Assembly: GCA_017303935.1 (NCBI GenBank)
Contig: JAFLBD010000001.1
Coordinates: 372,001-436,000, forward strand
Source of the DNA: Armatimonadota bacterium
Lineage (GTDB): Bacteria > Armatimonadota > Fimbriimonadia > Fimbriimonadales > Fimbriimonadaceae
DNA length: 64,000 nucleotides
Direction: 5' to 3'
Shown: positions 26,510-36,499 of the stretch, in pieces
How positions within the stretch are numbered: position 1 is the first letter of the stretch
How the letters are laid out: each line of letters begins with the position of its first letter
Notes under the pieces: model-generated
The model's input: only the letters and a program-made list of their open reading frames with translations
Databases searched by the model: none
Told to the model about the DNA's origin: nothing
Program-made: the position numbers and the translations under genes

Positions 26510-27688
26510 TTAGAACGCTTCGATCAAGATGGCTGTGGCTTCGCCACCGCCGATACAAGGCGAGCAGATCGCGTACTTGCCACCGCGTCGCTTTAGTTCG
26601 TGAAGCGCGGTTAGAATAAGCCGTGCGCCGGTCATTCCGATTGGGTGTCCGATGGCCACGGCGCCACCATTCACATTGAGTTTCTCGGCCGGAATTCCAA
26701 CCTTTTGGGCTACGATCATCGCGACCACAGAGAAAGCTTCGTTCACTTCAAAGAGGTCGATCTGATCCACGCTCAGTCCAGCCTTGCTCAGGAGTTTTTG
26801 AACAGCAAATGCAGGCGCAGTGGTGAACCATTCTGGTTCTTGAGCGTGCTGTGCGTAGGCGACGATTCGACCGAGAGGTTTGAGACCGTTGCTTGAAGCG
26901 AACTCATCACTGGCGAGCACCATCGCCGCACCACCATCGTTGATGGAACTGGCATTGCCAGCGGTAGTCACTCCTTCTTTGCCGAAGGCGGGCCGAAGTT
27001 CAGGAAGCTTGGCGACATTTCCGCGACCGGGTTCTTCGTCTGACGAGACCATGACTGGATCGCCCTTTCGTTGTGGCACCGCGACAGGAACAATTTCGTC
27101 ATTGAACTTGCCGGCGGTTTGTGCGGCAAGTGCTCGGTTGTATGACTCCGCGGCGAAGGCATCGAGTTGCTCGCGGCTGAAGTTGAATTCTGCCGAAGTC
27201 TTGTCACCGCAGTTCCCCATGTGGACGTTGTGATAAGGATCCCAAAGTCCGTCGTGGATCATCATGTCGATGAGTGTGCCGTTGCCCATCCGGTATCCGG
27301 TTCGCGCCTTTTCTAGGATGTACGGTGCGTTGGACATGCTTTCAAATCCACCAGCCAGCACGACGTTTGCGTCGCCGAGTTTGATCGCCTGGGCCGCCAT
27401 CATGGCAGCCTTCATTCCCGAGCCGCAGACCTTGTTGATGGTCGTGCAAGGAACACCGTTTGGAACTCCAGCACCGAGTGCTGCTTGGCGGGCTGGAGCT
27501 TGTCCGAGTCCTCCTGTCAACACGCATCCCATGAGCACCTCGTCAACTTGGTCGCCTGACACGCCAGCTTTTTCAAGCGCGGCTTTGATCGCGAACGATC
27601 CTAATTGAGGACCAGAGAAATTGGCGAGGGCGCCTTGGAAGGAGCCAATCGGGGTGCGCACACCGGAGAGAATCACAACATCTTTCAT
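26510..27688 (-). CDS. Acetyl-CoA C-acetyltransferase (thiolase)
   Basis: Thiolase that condenses two acetyl-CoA or cleaves 3-ketoacyl-CoA. The 392-residue chain has the nucleophilic cysteine in INKVCGSGMKAAMMAAQ (about residue 88), the conserved NGGAVAIGHPIGMTGAR with its catalytic histidine, and the second cysteine in CSPCIGGGEATA near the C-terminus. A ribosome site AAGGA precedes the ATG by 8 nt. The GHP motif and size fit the biosynthetic thiolase type (AtoB/ThlA), but degradative use cannot be excluded. murJ lies downstream on neither the same transcript nor overlap; the gap is 58 bp upstream. Confidence 0.94.
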   Translation of the reverse strand: MKDVVILSGVRTPIGSFQGALANFSGPQLGSFAIKAALEKAGVSGDQVDEVLMGCVLTGGLGQAPARQAALGAGVPNGVPCTTINKVCGSGMKAAMMAAQAIKLGDANVVLAGGFESMSNAPYILEKARTGYRMGNGTLIDMMIHDGLWDPYHNVHMGNCGDKTSAEFNFSREQLDAFAAESYNRALAAQTAGKFNDEIVPVAVPQRKGDPVMVSSDEEPGRGNVAKLPELRPAFGKEGVTTAGNASSINDGGAAMVLASDEFASSNGLKPLGRIVAYAQHAQEPEWFTTAPAFAVQKLLSKAGLSVDQIDLFEVNEAFSVVAMIVAQKVGIPAEKLNVNGGAVAIGHPIGMTGARLILTALHELKRRGGKYAICSPCIGGGEATAILIEAF

Positions 27689-27746
27689 AGCTTAGTTCCT
27701 TGCCGCCTTTGGCAAGGTGATACGAGAAAGAGGATACCCGCCGGGT

Positions 27747-29339
27747 TTATTTCGGTAACAGTTTTTGAACCTTGTTCATTGCCCGGTCGATGACCGTAAT
27801 CTCTTCGAGTTTTTGCTTTCGAGCGATGACCGTGAACGCAACAGATCCAAACCCAGCGATGAGCGCGAGGCGAAGAACAGAAAGCAAGACATTGCCGGTT
27901 GGGACGAGGAAAGCTGGAATCAGCGCCGCAATCGTCAGGCCAAGTGTGGCAATCGCGGTGCCATCGAGTCCCTTCGCGATGGATTTCAAATCGAGCCCGC
28001 CGACGTCCTTGCTCAAACTGAACAGCATATAGATGCACATCATGATTGCTGCCAGGCTCGATGCAAGCGAGAGGCCGCGCCATTGAAGTGGGCTAGCTTG
28101 GAGAAGAGAGCAAAGAAGGACAAACACGCCCGTGGTGACAGTTCCGACGATCACTGGTTTGAGCGTTTGTTGAATGCTAAAGTAGCCGCGCATCAGAATC
28201 GGGTGGAGACACCAAGCCGGAATTCCGAGGCAGAACAACTGCAGAGAGACTACGATCCCTTCTTGACTCGACGTCTTTGATTTGCCCCAGCTGTACAAAA
28301 CACCACTGATGTCTGGAGCTGCGATGGCCATGAAAACGGCGAGCGGGATGGTGATAAACAGCACCGTGCGAATCGACTTTTCGACTTGGCTGCGGAACAA
28401 GTCCATCCGCTTTTGAGCGTAAAACTGGGCAAGCGCGGGGAAGATGGCAATGGCGAATGATTGTCCAAAAATGCCTAGCGGTGCCTGCATTAGCTTGTTG
28501 GCAAAATCGATGGAAGTGATGATGCCATCGGGGTACCGGCTTGCCAGAGAGCGCATAATGATCGGAAAGACGCCTGGAAGTGATAGCCCGAAGATCACTG
28601 GTGCCATAAGCACAAACACCTTTTTCACTCCAGGGTGTTGGAAATCGAACTTGACCTTGATTTCTCCGCCAAGTTTGCGCATCGCAAAAAACGGGATGAT
28701 CAGATTGCCGAGAAATGCGCCAGATACTGCACCGATCGCCATACCCATGATGCCTGGATGGACAAAGTGCGAGATGACGATTGCGCCAAAAATGATGCCG
28801 ATGTTGTAGATGTTCGGACCTAAACCTGGGATCGAAAAACGCTGGTGCGCGTATAGTGTGCCTACCATCAATCCGCCGATGAAGAAGGCGTATTGGGCAG
28901 GTAAGAGTATTCGGCTGATTTGGGCGATCAGGGCGTAATTCGCTTCTTGCTTGTGGTCGATGATCGCGCTGATGAGCTGAGGGGTGAACGCGAAGACGAG
29001 CAGAATTAGCGCAATCAAAGCCGTGCTCATGATCGTCGCCACTGAGCTGAAAATGTGCCAAGCCTCCTTGCGCCGATCAGTGTGGAGATATTCGCTGAAA
29101 ACCGGAATGAAAGCTGAACTCAATGCTCCGCCGGCAATGAGAAAGAACAACAGGTCGGGAATCATGAACGCCAAGGTGTAGGCGTCAGTGGTGGCGTTTC
29201 TGCCGAACTGCGCGCCCATGATCACATCGCGCAGAATTCCGAGCACTCGGCTCAGGAACAAGCTCAGGCCCATGATGGTGCTGGCGCGCCCAACGTTAGG
29301 TTTTGGTGAAGAATCGTTTTGGACAGTCGCCTCGGTCAT
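27747..29339 (-). CDS. murJ: Lipid II flippase MurJ (MviN)
   Basis: Polytopic inner-membrane protein of the MOP superfamily that flips the peptidoglycan precursor lipid II outward. About 14 hydrophobic helices fill the chain, and the N-terminus has the diagnostic SLFLSRVLGILRDVIMGAQFG with the essential arginines, then DAYTLAFMIPDLLFFLIAGGALSSAFIP in sections and PLGIFGQSFAIAIFPALAQF. Size (530 residues from the chosen start) is typical. I prefer the ATG at 29339; an in-frame GTG at 29390 would add 17 residues that do not look like the family. The 160 bp upstream separate it from the divergent giant repeat gene. Confidence 0.94.
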   Translation of the reverse strand: MTEATVQNDSSPKPNVGRASTIMGLSLFLSRVLGILRDVIMGAQFGRNATTDAYTLAFMIPDLLFFLIAGGALSSAFIPVFSEYLHTDRRKEAWHIFSSVATIMSTALIALILLVFAFTPQLISAIIDHKQEANYALIAQISRILLPAQYAFFIGGLMVGTLYAHQRFSIPGLGPNIYNIGIIFGAIVISHFVHPGIMGMAIGAVSGAFLGNLIIPFFAMRKLGGEIKVKFDFQHPGVKKVFVLMAPVIFGLSLPGVFPIIMRSLASRYPDGIITSIDFANKLMQAPLGIFGQSFAIAIFPALAQFYAQKRMDLFRSQVEKSIRTVLFITIPLAVFMAIAAPDISGVLYSWGKSKTSSQEGIVVSLQLFCLGIPAWCLHPILMRGYFSIQQTLKPVIVGTVTTGVFVLLCSLLQASPLQWRGLSLASSLAAIMMCIYMLFSLSKDVGGLDLKSIAKGLDGTAIATLGLTIAALIPAFLVPTGNVLLSVLRLALIAGFGSVAFTVIARKQKLEEITVIDRAMNKVQKLLPK

Positions 29340-29549
29340 GAATCGTTTTGTTACGGTACCACGGAACCCAATAATTGTGCGAGCAACCACAATCCCGACA
29401 ACAAGGCATAAGAAATTGCGCCAATCTTACATCGTCGAACTTTTATACTGGTAAATTTACTGGGCGAGAATAAGTATTTTTGGTGTAGAGTCTTTGACAT
29501 TGCAATTGCCAGTATTTATTGGCTGTCGTCTTCTATCTGATTTGTTTTT

Positions 29550-32500
29550 ATGCGCAACTCTTCTCCCCGAAAAAGTCTTCGTACTTTTGGGCTTCTAGCT
29601 GCTGGAACCATCTTATGGTCTCCGGCAAGCGCACAGTTTATCTTTTCGAATCCTGCTGGCGGGAACTGGAGTTCAGGTTCAAATTGGACGGCTGGGCTCA
29701 TTCCAGGATCCGCGCCACTTCTTGACGTATATGTCAATTACACACCCTTTTCAATCTCTGGCGCAGTAGTCCCTTTTCCTACGACTATTAATACAACATC
29801 CAGTGTTAGCCGAATGTTCGTAGGTGGAAATGTTTCACATACTCTTTCTACATTAACTCTTAACAATCCTGGTTCAGTTGTCACTGGCTCTTATTTGCTA
29901 AATGGCGCGACACTAACCGGTGCGGGCACGTTACAAATTAACGGATTATTCACGCTGCAATCTGGAACCTTGAGTGGCACCGGATTGATCACAGCCGATG
30001 GTGGCATCCGGGTCATCCCATCGCCAGACATGTCGATCCAACGACCGCTGGTGGTATCGGGCACTTCGAGCTGGGAGTCAGGGACGGTTTACGGCACAAA
30101 TGGCGTCGCGGTCCAGAATTGGGGATCGTTCACCATCTCGAGCCCGACAGACAATGCTGAGTGGACCGGTAATCAGATTTTTGTGAACATGCCGGGTGGC
30201 GTGGTTACCAAAACCAGCGCGGTGAACACCAAAATGTCCGCCACGAACAACGGTAGTTGGAACGTGAACGCCGGGATCATGCGGTTCAATAGCACCGTTT
30301 CCGCGGCGAGCCATGCCGGACAATTTGTGATTGGATCGGGCGCATCGATTCGGTTCACTGGCACGAACGATTTCACGACTGGAAGCGATTTCTCGGGTGC
30401 TGGAACAGCTGTCAATGACGCTGGCACTGTGAATTTCGGGGACGGTTCGAGCGTCTATTCAGGATTCACCGGTTACTACGGCACAACGACATTTGCCGCG
30501 GGCTCCACCATCGGAAATGGCGCAAAGATCATCGGTGATGGCGGCACCATCAACATCAACTCCGGTGTGACTGCGACCCCTTCGAGCTACGCGATTACTT
30601 CCAGCGGTGGAACGAGCACGGTGAATTCCGATATGTCGCTCGGTACCTTCACCATGTCGGGTGGAACATTCACTGGCACCGGAAACACCACCGCTTCCGG
30701 ACTGGTCACGCTCTCCAACGGAACTTTGTCTGGCACAGGAACATTCCTCGCCAACGGTGGCGTGAAGATCAATCCCACCACGGGTCTGACGATTGGAAAG
30801 TCGATTGACGCCAGCTCAAACTCCAGCTGGGAATCGAGCAACATTGTCGGTGCAGGCGGAGCGCTGTTCCGAAACAGCGGCGTTTTTTCGATCACGAATT
30901 CGCTTGATGGCGCGGATTGGTCCGGAACGAGCGTGTTCCAAAACACGGCGCTCGGAACCGTCAATAAGTCGAGTACAGGCTCAACCCGGATGTCAGCCAC
31001 TAACCATGGCGTTTGGAACGTGACCAACGGCATCATGCGCATCAATAACAGCGCTGCTGCCGCATCTCACGCCGGTGACTTTACGGTCGGTTCGGCGGGG
31101 CAACTTCGGTTCACCGGGACAAACGATTTCACTTCAGGATCATCTTTGGCTGGTGCTGGAACCACCTATAACGATGCCGGCGCGCTGAACTTCCGAACAG
31201 GATCTCTGGTCAATGGCAAGCTCAACTCGATTTGGGGCTCGATGACCTTTGATTCCGGCTCGTCGATTGGCACCAGTGCTCAGCTCACATCCGATGGCGC
31301 GACGGTTTTGGTCAACAGTGGAGCTACTGTCTCGGGGTCGAATTACACTGTGACCGCGAACGGTGGCACGAGTACCTTTAATACGAATTCACAGTTCGGC
31401 ACCGTAACTTTGCAGGGTGGCACGCTGACCGGATCGGGCAACTTTACGGTCACCGGGCAATTCCAATTTGCTGGCGGATCGCTGACCGGCACCGGCACTC
31501 TGACGGCGGCTGGTGGAGTTGTAATCAGCGGTACGGGCACCCGCTACATTCAGCGGCCGATGATCGCTCAGGGCAGCTCAACGTGGGGAACAACCAACGT
31601 CAACGCTTATCAAGGATCGTTCGCTCAGAACGGAACGATGACGTTCAACGGCACTGGAGATTGGGCCGAATGTAACTTCACCAACAACGGCTCATTGGTA
31701 AAGCAAGGGCCTGGCACGACCTCCACTCTCAGAGGCGGATCCGGTTTCCGAAACCTGGGCATCGTCAACATTTTCGAAGGAACTCTCTTTGTGCAAACAG
31801 TGCCTGCGACCGGGCACACCGGAACGTTCAATGTCTCGTCTGGAGCCACATTCCAGACCCAGAATAATCCTAATTTCCAATCCGGTTCGAAGCTACAGGG
31901 CGCAGGATTGTGGAAGAGCTTGTTCGGCACGGTCAACTTCAACTCTGGCTCCACCTTCGGGATCAACAGCGTGGACATCGCCTCCACGACGCTCAACATC
32001 AATCCTGGCGCAACTGTCGCCGCCAGCCCGAATATCGTCCTCAACAGCTCGTCAATCCTTTTCAATTCTGGCGCAGCGATGACGGTGGGTTCGATCGATG
32101 GCACGGTCGGTAATTTGAATGCCATTAGCAATATGACCGTGACTGGTCAGATGGCATTCGATGGCACAGTGACTGGAGCTGGGACCTGGACTTTGGACGG
32201 CCTTTTGACGTTCAAGAATGGTCAATTTGCACCGGGTGGCGCGATCTTCGCCAACGGTGGGATTGCCTTCAACACCGCTGGAATCAAAGACATCAAGCGC
32301 GATATCACTGCTGGTGGTTCAAGCTCATGGGGTCAGGGCGAGGTGTTCAATACCAACGCGTTTATCAACAACGGTACGTTGAATATCACCAACAGTGAAA
32401 CTTGGCAGGGTGGCTCGCTAGGCAACACTGGAACGATTTGGAAGCAATCGTCTTCGGGTACGACGCTTTTTTCATCGCTGACAGGGTTCACGAACAGCGG

Positions 32501-35135
32501 ATTTGTCCGAACTGACAGTGGAGATATTGAGTTCGATGGTAGCGGCACCCACAGCGGAAACTTTTTCGCTGCTGACAATACTAATATCGCATTGCGAGGG
32601 GCAGAGACTTTCACTGCGCCATCGCAGAGCTATGGTGGCGGACGGCTCAAATTCTTTACTGGTCCCGTCACTTTCCAGTCAGGAACTACCGTTTCGACTG
32701 ACCTGAGTGCAGATACGGTCGCCTCGCTCACATTTGGCCCCGGTAGCTTCTTGGATTCAACTTCGGACGTTCAACTGGTGACGTCTGGGATGCTGCTGGA
32801 TACCGGGCAATCGATTTCGCTCAGTTCGGTATCTCTAGAGGCCTCTTCGTTGACTTCTAATATCGGACTAGCAGTGACCGGGCAAATCATTTTTGACGGA
32901 GGCAGAATCGCTGGCGCAGGACCGTTTGATTTCCTGGGCGGAATCAACTTCATCAGCGCAAATCTGAAGCAATTTGGATCGAGTTTCAATCTAGGCGGGA
33001 ACTCGAATTGGGCTGACGGAATCATCGAAGCAGATGCGGCCGCCATCGTCAATAGCACCGGCACGTTCACTGTGACCGGCGGAATCCGCTGGTACGGAGG
33101 GGTATTCAAGAACCTCGGAACGTTCAATAAGGCTGGCGGTAACACAATAACTCGCGTCGCGATGCCGTCGGATAACGGATCGGGCGGATTCTATGGTGCT
33201 CAATTCAGTAACTCTGGCCAAGTCAATGTTCAAACCGGAACCTTGATCGTTGGCGGTTACGGCGGACATAGCGGCGACTTCTTGGTCTCAAACGGCGCAA
33301 CGCTGTCGTTTGATTCACCCCAAGTTTTTCAAAGCGGCTCGGCAACGACATCTAACGGTACGACCCGGTTCGAAAGTGGAATCTCTGACTTCGAATCCGG
33401 TTCATCGATTACCGGCAATTTGGTCGTGCAGGGTGGCACAGTCAACTTCCTTTCCGGTTCGAATCCGGACCTTCCACTCGATTTTGTTCATGCCGGATCT
33501 GGGACGATCAATTTTGCTACTGGCTCAACGCGGAATTTCAACAATCTCACCCTGAGCAACGGATTACTGACCGGTCCCGACACAATTCAAGTTGCGAATG
33601 CCTTCAACTTCAACGCTGGGACATTGAGCGGCTCTGGCCCACTCAACGTGACTGGCGGAGTTGTTTTTAGTGGCACTGGAACGAAGACCTTCAGCCGCCA
33701 AATCTCCGCTGCTGGGACTTCACTCGTGAGCAATGGGCTCGTGATGGCCACGGGTGGAACATTCACTAACTCGGGCACGCTCCGGTTTGATAGCGACACC
33801 GACTGGTATCTGGGCACGATCCTGAATTCGGGGACCATCGAGAAGACGGCCGGCTCCGCGTTTACTGACCTTTATCCAAATTCGATAACCAACACAGGAT
33901 TAATCAAGTCTGCCTTTGGCACACTCCGGGTCAATGGTCTCGCAGGATATACCGCAGGTACCAATGAGTTGAATTCGGGTTCATTCCGATCTGAGAACGG
34001 AGGAACTCTTTCCTTCACTGGAATCACCTCGGCGATGAAGATCAACCGATCGACTCTAGAACTGAGCGGCAGCACCAGCAAGCTTCTGGACGCTTCGGGT
34101 GGCAATTTGATCCGGTCGATGAACACAAACTACGGTCAGCTCAAGGTTTTGGATGGGGCGATCGCATCGACGACTTCGAATCTGAGCAACTCTGGACTGA
34201 TCCAAGTTGGCGCCGGATCTTCTTACACCCTGAACGGAATTCTCACCATGTTGAGTGGTCAGCTTCAGGTCGATGGATCGCTCGCCGCGAATAGCTTCAA
34301 TGTCACTGGCGGCGCGATTACCGGTAACGGAGCTTTGAACGGTTCGATTACAAATAACGGTGAGCTTTCGCCTGGAAATCCAATTGGCTTCTTGAATGTG
34401 TCTGGCAACTACACCCAGACTAACACCGGCACTTACCGAGTTGAAATTCAAGCTCCGACGACGAATGCGAGTGATACCATCAACGTTTCTGGAACTGCGA
34501 ACCTCAACGGGACTTTGGCAGTTGACATTCCGATTGGTATGACCATTCCGAATGGGACTCGCTATTCGATCATGAACTCCAACGGAGGAGTGTCTGGAAT
34601 CTTCATCAACGTTCCTCCAGCGAACGAATGGTCGGTCGAATACTTCCCGAACAAGGTTGATATCGTCAAGATCACGAATTCCGCTCCTCTGGTTCCGGTT
34701 TCAGGTCAAATCGTTCTCAGTGGTTGGACGAACTTGCTCAATCTTCCATTGGTCCGGCTAAGGCTAATGCAAGGATCCACCGTTGCCCAAGTTACATCAG
34801 TGACTCCTGGCCCGAACTCGACTTGGACCTACTCGTTCCAGACTCCACAACGCGGAACTTACACCCTTGAAGCGTTTACGGAGCGGTTTTTGGTGCAGAA
34901 GCGATCGATTACGATCGGTGCGAGTGGTGCGACTGCCAGCTTCAACCTGGTCCCTGGAGATGTCGACCTCGATAACGAAATCGGCTCCAGCGACTTCGAC
35001 GCCATTGTCGCCGGATTTGGCACGACAATCAATGAAGGCTCGTACATCCCTAACACGGATTTGGACGGTGATGGTGAAGTTGGCTCCAGCGACTTCGACC
35101 TGGTTGTCCAAAACTTCGGAATGTCCGGCGACTAA
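29550..35135 (+). CDS. Giant secreted beta-repeat protein with dockerin-like C-terminus
   Basis: An 1861-residue exported protein. Residues 1-28 are a signal peptide ending ASA. The body is built of about six large beta-repeat units; unit boundaries marked by (S/T)G(T/A/S)G at nt 29973, 30729, 31485, 32172, 32910 and 33627 give lengths of 252, 252, 229, 246 and 239 residues. Each unit holds an ANGG(V/I) turn, a Trp-containing SSW segment, an N-S-G turn, GHAG/HSGxF, and a F.SGS run, as in parallel beta-helix adhesins. Near residue 1600 lies GELSPGNPIGFLNVSGNY, typical of autotransporter passengers, but no outer-membrane barrel follows; instead a beta-sandwich (1710-1800) and a dockerin-like pair (GDVDLDNEIGSSDFD) end the chain. 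Role as a surface adhesin or matrix protein is inferred. Confidence 0.86.
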   Translation: MRNSSPRKSLRTFGLLAAGTILWSPASAQFIFSNPAGGNWSSGSNWTAGLIPGSAPLLDVYVNYTPFSISGAVVPFPTTINTTSSVSRMFVGGNVSHTLSTLTLNNPGSVVTGSYLLNGATLTGAGTLQINGLFTLQSGTLSGTGLITADGGIRVIPSPDMSIQRPLVVSGTSSWESGTVYGTNGVAVQNWGSFTISSPTDNAEWTGNQIFVNMPGGVVTKTSAVNTKMSATNNGSWNVNAGIMRFNSTVSAASHAGQFVIGSGASIRFTGTNDFTTGSDFSGAGTAVNDAGTVNFGDGSSVYSGFTGYYGTTTFAAGSTIGNGAKIIGDGGTININSGVTATPSSYAITSSGGTSTVNSDMSLGTFTMSGGTFTGTGNTTASGLVTLSNGTLSGTGTFLANGGVKINPTTGLTIGKSIDASSNSSWESSNIVGAGGALFRNSGVFSITNSLDGADWSGTSVFQNTALGTVNKSSTGSTRMSATNHGVWNVTNGIMRINNSAAAASHAGDFTVGSAGQLRFTGTNDFTSGSSLAGAGTTYNDAGALNFRTGSLVNGKLNSIWGSMTFDSGSSIGTSAQLTSDGATVLVNSGATVSGSNYTVTANGGTSTFNTNSQFGTVTLQGGTLTGSGNFTVTGQFQFAGGSLTGTGTLTAAGGVVISGTGTRYIQRPMIAQGSSTWGTTNVNAYQGSFAQNGTMTFNGTGDWAECNFTNNGSLVKQGPGTTSTLRGGSGFRNLGIVNIFEGTLFVQTVPATGHTGTFNVSSGATFQTQNNPNFQSGSKLQGAGLWKSLFGTVNFNSGSTFGINSVDIASTTLNINPGATVAASPNIVLNSSSILFNSGAAMTVGSIDGTVGNLNAISNMTVTGQMAFDGTVTGAGTWTLDGLLTFKNGQFAPGGAIFANGGIAFNTAGIKDIKRDITAGGSSSWGQGEVFNTNAFINNGTLNITNSETWQGGSLGNTGTIWKQSSSGTTLFSSLTGFTNSGFVRTDSGDIEFDGSGTHSGNFFAADNTNIALRGAETFTAPSQSYGGGRLKFFTGPVTFQSGTTVSTDLSADTVASLTFGPGSFLDSTSDVQLVTSGMLLDTGQSISLSSVSLEASSLTSNIGLAVTGQIIFDGGRIAGAGPFDFLGGINFISANLKQFGSSFNLGGNSNWADGIIEADAAAIVNSTGTFTVTGGIRWYGGVFKNLGTFNKAGGNTITRVAMPSDNGSGGFYGAQFSNSGQVNVQTGTLIVGGYGGHSGDFLVSNGATLSFDSPQVFQSGSATTSNGTTRFESGISDFESGSSITGNLVVQGGTVNFLSGSNPDLPLDFVHAGSGTINFATGSTRNFNNLTLSNGLLTGPDTIQVANAFNFNAGTLSGSGPLNVTGGVVFSGTGTKTFSRQISAAGTSLVSNGLVMATGGTFTNSGTLRFDSDTDWYLGTILNSGTIEKTAGSAFTDLYPNSITNTGLIKSAFGTLRVNGLAGYTAGTNELNSGSFRSENGGTLSFTGITSAMKINRSTLELSGSTSKLLDASGGNLIRSMNTNYGQLKVLDGAIASTTSNLSNSGLIQVGAGSSYTLNGILTMLSGQLQVDGSLAANSFNVTGGAITGNGALNGSITNNGELSPGNPIGFLNVSGNYTQTNTGTYRVEIQAPTTNASDTINVSGTANLNGTLAVDIPIGMTIPNGTRYSIMNSNGGVSGIFINVPPANEWSVEYFPNKVDIVKITNSAPLVPVSGQIVLSGWTNLLNLPLVRLRLMQGSTVAQVTSVTPGPNSTWTYSFQTPQRGTYTLEAFTERFLVQKRSITIGASGATASFNLVPGDVDLDNEIGSSDFDAIVAGFGTTINEGSYIPNTDLDGDGEVGSSDFDLVVQNFGMSGD

Positions 35136-35854
35136 GCCCAAGGCTTACGCCAGATCATCGCCACAAAATTCGGGACTCTAGACTCGTCTTCCGCGAGCCG
35201 AGAGTCCCGAGTTGGTTTCGGTTCTTCAAAGTACTCCAGCCTAAATCCATTGAGTAGCAGGGTAGAAAAGATCGAATCGAATGTTCGGTGGTGGTTGATG
35301 ACCTTGATGCCGCACCATTCTGAAAGTACGCCTCTCTGAGTGCGGTAGTCCGCGATTCCGACATGGAGCTTCTTTCCGGAAGCATCTTTGATCCATCCCG
35401 GGCCGATGCTAGCGGTGAAAATCGGGTGGACATTGCTCACGACAATCCTTCCGCCGGGCCGAAGAACGCGATAGGCTTCTTTGATCGTGGAACCCAAATC
35501 GTCGATGTCAACCCAGGTGACATAGTAGACGAGTGTCTGCGCTGAAAAATCGTCGAGTGGCAGCTTCTCCGCGAAGCCAGGAAGGTACTCACCTTCGGGA
35601 TCGCGTTCAATGGCCATTTCGCGCAAAGCCGTCGTGGGTTCGATGCCGATGACCTCGTGGCCTTCGTTCTTGAGCATTCGGCAAAATCGCCCCTCTCCGC
35701 ACCCAACGTCGACGATTGGTCCTGCTGGTTCCATTTCGACCAAGCGCATCATGACCTCATCGAGCATGTCCGTGCGATTGGCGTCGCCGGCATCAACAAA
35801 TCTGATCCATGCTTCGGCGGAATCGTTCCACATCGGGTCGTTTGGGTTGGCCAT
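35132..35854 (-). CDS. Class I SAM-dependent methyltransferase
   Basis: Rossmann-fold methyltransferase of the Methyltransf_11/25 type. Motif I is IVDVGCGEGRFCRML, with the acidic end of strand 2 in VIGIEPTTALRE, and motif post-I/II around DFSAQTLVYYVTWVDIDD, followed by EAYRVLRPGGRIVVSNVHP. The substrate is unknown; UbiE-like and small-molecule methyltransferases share this plan. I start at the ATG 35854, which lies 6 nt after a TACCAT hexamer; a GTG at 35860 is also in frame. The stop overlaps the end of the giant gene by 4 bp (convergent). Confidence 0.87.
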   Translation of the reverse strand: MANPNDPMWNDSAEAWIRFVDAGDANRTDMLDEVMMRLVEMEPAGPIVDVGCGEGRFCRMLKNEGHEVIGIEPTTALREMAIERDPEGEYLPGFAEKLPLDDFSAQTLVYYVTWVDIDDLGSTIKEAYRVLRPGGRIVVSNVHPIFTASIGPGWIKDASGKKLHVGIADYRTQRGVLSEWCGIKVINHHRTFDSIFSTLLLNGFRLEYFEEPKPTRDSRLAEDESRVPNFVAMIWRKPWA

Positions 35855-35956
35855 TGCCACATGGTACCAAGATGGTGGAAAACGTCTGGGAAACTAGTCA
35901 AGAAGCATAGGGAAAGTGGGGGCAAATTGGGGGCAAAAATTGATTCAAAAAATCGC

Positions 35957-36010
35957 TTCCAATCCACATATTGTGCCGTCTATAATCCTCGGATACAAGA
36001 TGTTGTATCC
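35957..36010 (+). promoter_or_regulatory. nrdR promoter flanked by two NrdR-box-like sites
   Basis: TATAAT at 35981-35986 is the -10, with a weak TTCCAA -35 at 35957-35962. On either side are 16-bp sites resembling the NrdR box (ACACWATATATWGTGT): 35961-35976 matches 11 of 16 and 35993-36008 matches 12 of 16. The second lies inside a perfect inverted repeat, GGATACAA and TTGTATCC separated by 4 nt (35991-36010). Their starts are 32 bp apart, about three helical turns, which is the usual spacing of paired NrdR boxes. Confidence 0.7.
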
Positions 36011-36025
36011 ATTTGAGGAATTGCG

Positions 36026-36487
36026 ATGAACTGTCCCTACTGCTGCCACCCCGAGCAAAAAGTGCTTGATTCAAGGCCATGCAGGGACGGGCACGCGATT
36101 CGGCGACGCCGCGAATGTGACCATTGTCACCGAAGATTCACGACGTTTGAAGAGATCGAAAGAGCGCGACTTTTCCTTGTAAAGCGGGATGGTTCGCGCG
36201 AAGAATTTTCGCGTGAAAAGCTGCTGAGCGGGATGTTCCTGGCCTGTCGAAAGAGGCCAGTACCGCATGCGCGAATCGTGGATGTTTCGGTGATGATCGA
36301 GCAGGAGCTTCTGGACGAAGGGGACCTTGAAGTGCCATCCGCGCGCGTTGGAAAGATGGTATTGAATCACCTTTCAGAGATTGATGAAGTCGCCTACATT
36401 AGGTTCGCGAGCGTTTACGAGAAGTTCGAAACGCCAGCGGAATTCAGTCGGTTTGTGGACGTAATCCGAAAAAAGTCCAACGTTTGA
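36026..36487 (+). CDS. nrdR: Transcriptional repressor NrdR
   Basis: Repressor of ribonucleotide reductase genes. It has the N-terminal zinc ribbon, with cysteines 3, 6, 31 and 34 (MNCPYC and RECDHC) and the DSRPCRDGHAIRRRR DNA-contact region, then an ATP-cone (about residues 48-138) beginning LFLVKRDGSREEFSREKLLS. At 153 residues it is full length. A GAGGA site precedes the ATG. It is followed 39 bp later by its expected target, the B12-dependent reductase, and its own promoter carries two box-like sites, so it probably represses itself and nrdJ. Confidence 0.97.
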   Translation: MNCPYCCHPEQKVLDSRPCRDGHAIRRRRECDHCHRRFTTFEEIERARLFLVKRDGSREEFSREKLLSGMFLACRKRPVPHARIVDVSVMIEQELLDEGDLEVPSARVGKMVLNHLSEIDEVAYIRFASVYEKFETPAEFSRFVDVIRKKSNV

Positions 36488-36499
36488 GTAGAATTTCGT

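Noticed and set aside
29550-35135. Classical autotransporter
   Set aside because: No C-terminal beta-barrel follows the repeat body; the last residues are a dockerin-like pair.
35917-35937. Direct repeat TGGGGGCAAA twice before the nrdR promoter
   Set aside because: Only two short copies; likely chance, and outside the promoter elements.
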